From contig DASQ01000082.1 of the NCBI GenBank assembly GCA_002503885.1, positions 1-14,191 on the forward strand: DNA of 14,191 nt, given 5' to 3'. The notes beneath the pieces are model-generated. The model did no database searches. It was not told the origin of the DNA and was given only the letters and a program-made list of their open reading frames with translations. Shown piece after piece: positions 13,473 through 14,191 of this stretch (the first letter of the stretch is position 1; every line of letters begins with the position of its first letter). This DNA comes from Methanoculleus marisnigri. GTDB lineage: Archaea > Halobacteriota > Methanomicrobia > Methanomicrobiales > Methanoculleaceae. A program made the translations under genes and the position numbers.

Positions 13473-13621
13473 TGGTCAGGCACGAGTGTGGGTTCGATGC
13501 CCCGATTCACTGTAAGCGATGCGGGAGACCGCTATCCAGCAACGAACGTACGGGATTGTTCTGCCCGCACTGCGGAAGGCGAGTGAGCATGCTCTGTCCG
13601 GGCTGCGGGCGTCTCTGGTGA
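13472..13621 (+). CDS. Small zinc-ribbon protein, 49 codons
   Basis: ATG at 13472 shares one base with the fwdC stop and opens a 49-codon frame to TGA 13619-13621. The product has seven cysteines: Cys6, the pair Cys14/Cys17 (HCKRCGRPL), the pair Cys31/Cys34 (FCPHCGRR) and the pair Cys42/Cys45 (LCPGCGRLW). The three C-x-x-C-G knuckles are typical of zinc ribbons; two pairs make one zinc site, and the third may form a partial second site with Cys6 or His13. I do not recognise a named family. Strict coupling to fwdC argues it is real and co-expressed. A role in assembly, metal handling or regulation of Fwd is conceivable but not shown. Its stop directly abuts that of the convergent gene. Confidence 0.65.
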   Translation: MVRHECGFDAPIHCKRCGRPLSSNERTGLFCPHCGRRVSMLCPGCGRLW

Positions 13622-13888
13622 TCAGACCCGGTTTTTCACCCACTCGGCATACTGGGCCCGTAACTGCTGGATGTCCTGCTCTGTGAGGTCTGTTTTCCCG
13701 GTCTGGTGCAGGTACGACTCCAGCTGCGCCACCACTCGTTCTGCATCCAGGAAGTCATCGGCTTCCAGGTAGACCGGCGCACGCTCGACGTTGATCGCCT
13801 CGCCGCACATGGGACAGAGCCTCCAACGCTGGTAGCGGTCCACGTAGTTGAAGGTCCAGCAGCCCGGGCAGCGGATGACGAGGTACAT
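13622..13888 (-). CDS. DUF1922-like zinc-ribbon protein
   Basis: An 88-residue protein. The N-terminal half is a zinc ribbon: MYLVIRCPGCWTFNYV and WRLCPMCGEAINVERA give Cys7, Cys10, Cys25 and Cys28. It is followed by an acidic PVYLEADDFLDAERVVAQLE helix. This closely follows the layout of the archaeal DUF1922 family (for example Methanothermobacter MTH1184: start MYL, two CxxC-type pairs, then a DDF-x-E/D-A segment), and the related haloarchaeal DUF5817-type proteins. Function is unknown; a nucleic-acid or protein-binding role is only a guess. The C-terminal 30 residues are a charged helix. It is convergent with the Eha-Fwd operon and ends one base after it. No Shine-Dalgarno precedes the ATG, in line with a leaderless or short-leader transcript. 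Confidence 0.85.
   Translation of the reverse strand: MYLVIRCPGCWTFNYVDRYQRWRLCPMCGEAINVERAPVYLEADDFLDAERVVAQLESYLHQTGKTDLTEQDIQQLRAQYAEWVKNRV
13632..13636 (+). terminator. Possible T-tract terminator of the operon
   Basis: A TTTTT run 11 bases after the last stop codon, with a TTTT run at 13693-13696, could support archaeal intrinsic termination. It lies within the 3' end of the convergent gene because there is no intergenic space. No hairpin is needed or clearly seen. Confidence 0.35.
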
Positions 13889-13911
13889 GGTTAATGGGAA
13901 TGTGCGGGCGG

Positions 13912-13935
13912 CCGGATATATAATTATCCATCCGG
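13912..13935 (-). promoter_or_regulatory. TATA promoter of the DUF1922-like gene within an inverted repeat
   Basis: The minus strand holds ttatatat (13923-13916), centred about 32 nt upstream of the ATG at 13888, the expected archaeal position for a very short leader. It is bracketed by ccggat (13912-13917) and atccgg (13930-13935), and inside by ggata (13914-13918) and tatcc (13925-13929). These symmetrical arms could be an operator. Confidence 0.55.
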
Positions 13936-14191
13936 AGTTTTTCTGACACCGGAGATCAGGTGGCGAAGGTCCAGAGAATACCTGTTTACTCGGCGGGAGT
14001 TTGAATACTCGAAGGCTGTGAGATGCAACTGGGGAAAATGAGAAGTTTGAAGGGAAGACCTCGCTCGCCTCCTTAACACGGATTTCGAGGGGATATCGCC
14101 ATTAGGGGGAGGGGCTGACGGGGGGGGAGCATCCCCCCTCCCCTGTCTCCATCCCTTAAGGAAGCGTGTAACCCCCACCCCACCCGGCCTC
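13936..14191. other. Noncoding right edge with G-rich/C-rich hairpin
   Basis: I see no convincing gene. A minus-strand open frame covers most of it but is low-complexity and starts or ends without support. At 14120-14140 a run of eight G is followed, after an agcat loop, by six C, T and C, forming a stem of about 8 bp (one G-T pair). Nearby G-tracts at 14105-14109 and 14111-14114 add quadruplex potential. No T-tract follows the hairpin on either strand, so a terminator is not claimed. Confidence 0.45.

Noticed and set aside
13924..14178. 84-codon minus-strand open frame at the right edge
   Set aside because: Contains a Pro/Gly low-complexity stretch from the G-tract, lacks a ribosome site and overlaps the promoter of the DUF1922-like gene.
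1..14191. CRISPR array or insertion sequence with transposase
   Set aside because: No regularly spaced direct repeats and no transposase or integrase motif were seen in any frame.

Overview
The window looks like chromosomal DNA of a hydrogenotrophic methanogenic archaeon, most likely of the order Methanomicrobiales (a Methanoculleus-type genome is my best guess, by inference). The grounds are an Eha-type energy-converting [NiFe]-hydrogenase cluster, the tungsten/molybdenum formylmethanofuran dehydrogenase (Fwd/Fmd) genes, archaeal TATA-type promoters and the GC-rich, ATGA-overlapped gene packing.

Left part (1-2180) is accessory in character. Two AT-richer minus-strand genes (177 and 258 codons) encode unrecognised proteins with helical, coiled-coil-like N-termini. 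They are followed by a very GC-rich, decayed fragment of an ArdC-type antirestriction metallopeptidase, typical of plasmids and integrative elements. This block ends at the 3' side of a tRNA-Leu(UAG) gene (2181-2265, minus strand), which suggests an integrated-element boundary.

From 2266 to 2642 there is a regulatory interval. It holds a TATA box inside a perfect 10-bp inverted repeat with an 11-nt spacer, a strong leader hairpin, a possible 18-codon upstream ORF and a second, start-proximal promoter candidate.

From 2643 to 13621 lies one dense plus-strand operon of 18 genes, nearly all overlapping by about 4 bp. First come the Eha membrane subunits (ehaB, C, D, E, F, G, H, I, J and one of K/L). 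Then come the cytoplasmic hydrogenase module (ehaM, ehaN small subunit, ehaO large subunit) and a polyferredoxin with four [4Fe-4S] motifs. Next are fwdD, fwdB, fwdA and fwdC, and last a 49-codon zinc-ribbon protein. The logic is coherent: Eha uses the ion gradient to reduce a low-potential carrier with H2, and Fwd uses that reductant to fix CO2 onto methanofuran in the first step of methanogenesis. The polyferredoxin sits exactly between the two enzymes.

At the right end a convergent minus-strand gene encodes a DUF1922-like zinc-ribbon protein whose stop codon abuts that of the operon's last gene. It has its own TATA promoter. The last ~250 bases are apparently noncoding and contain a G-rich/C-rich hairpin.
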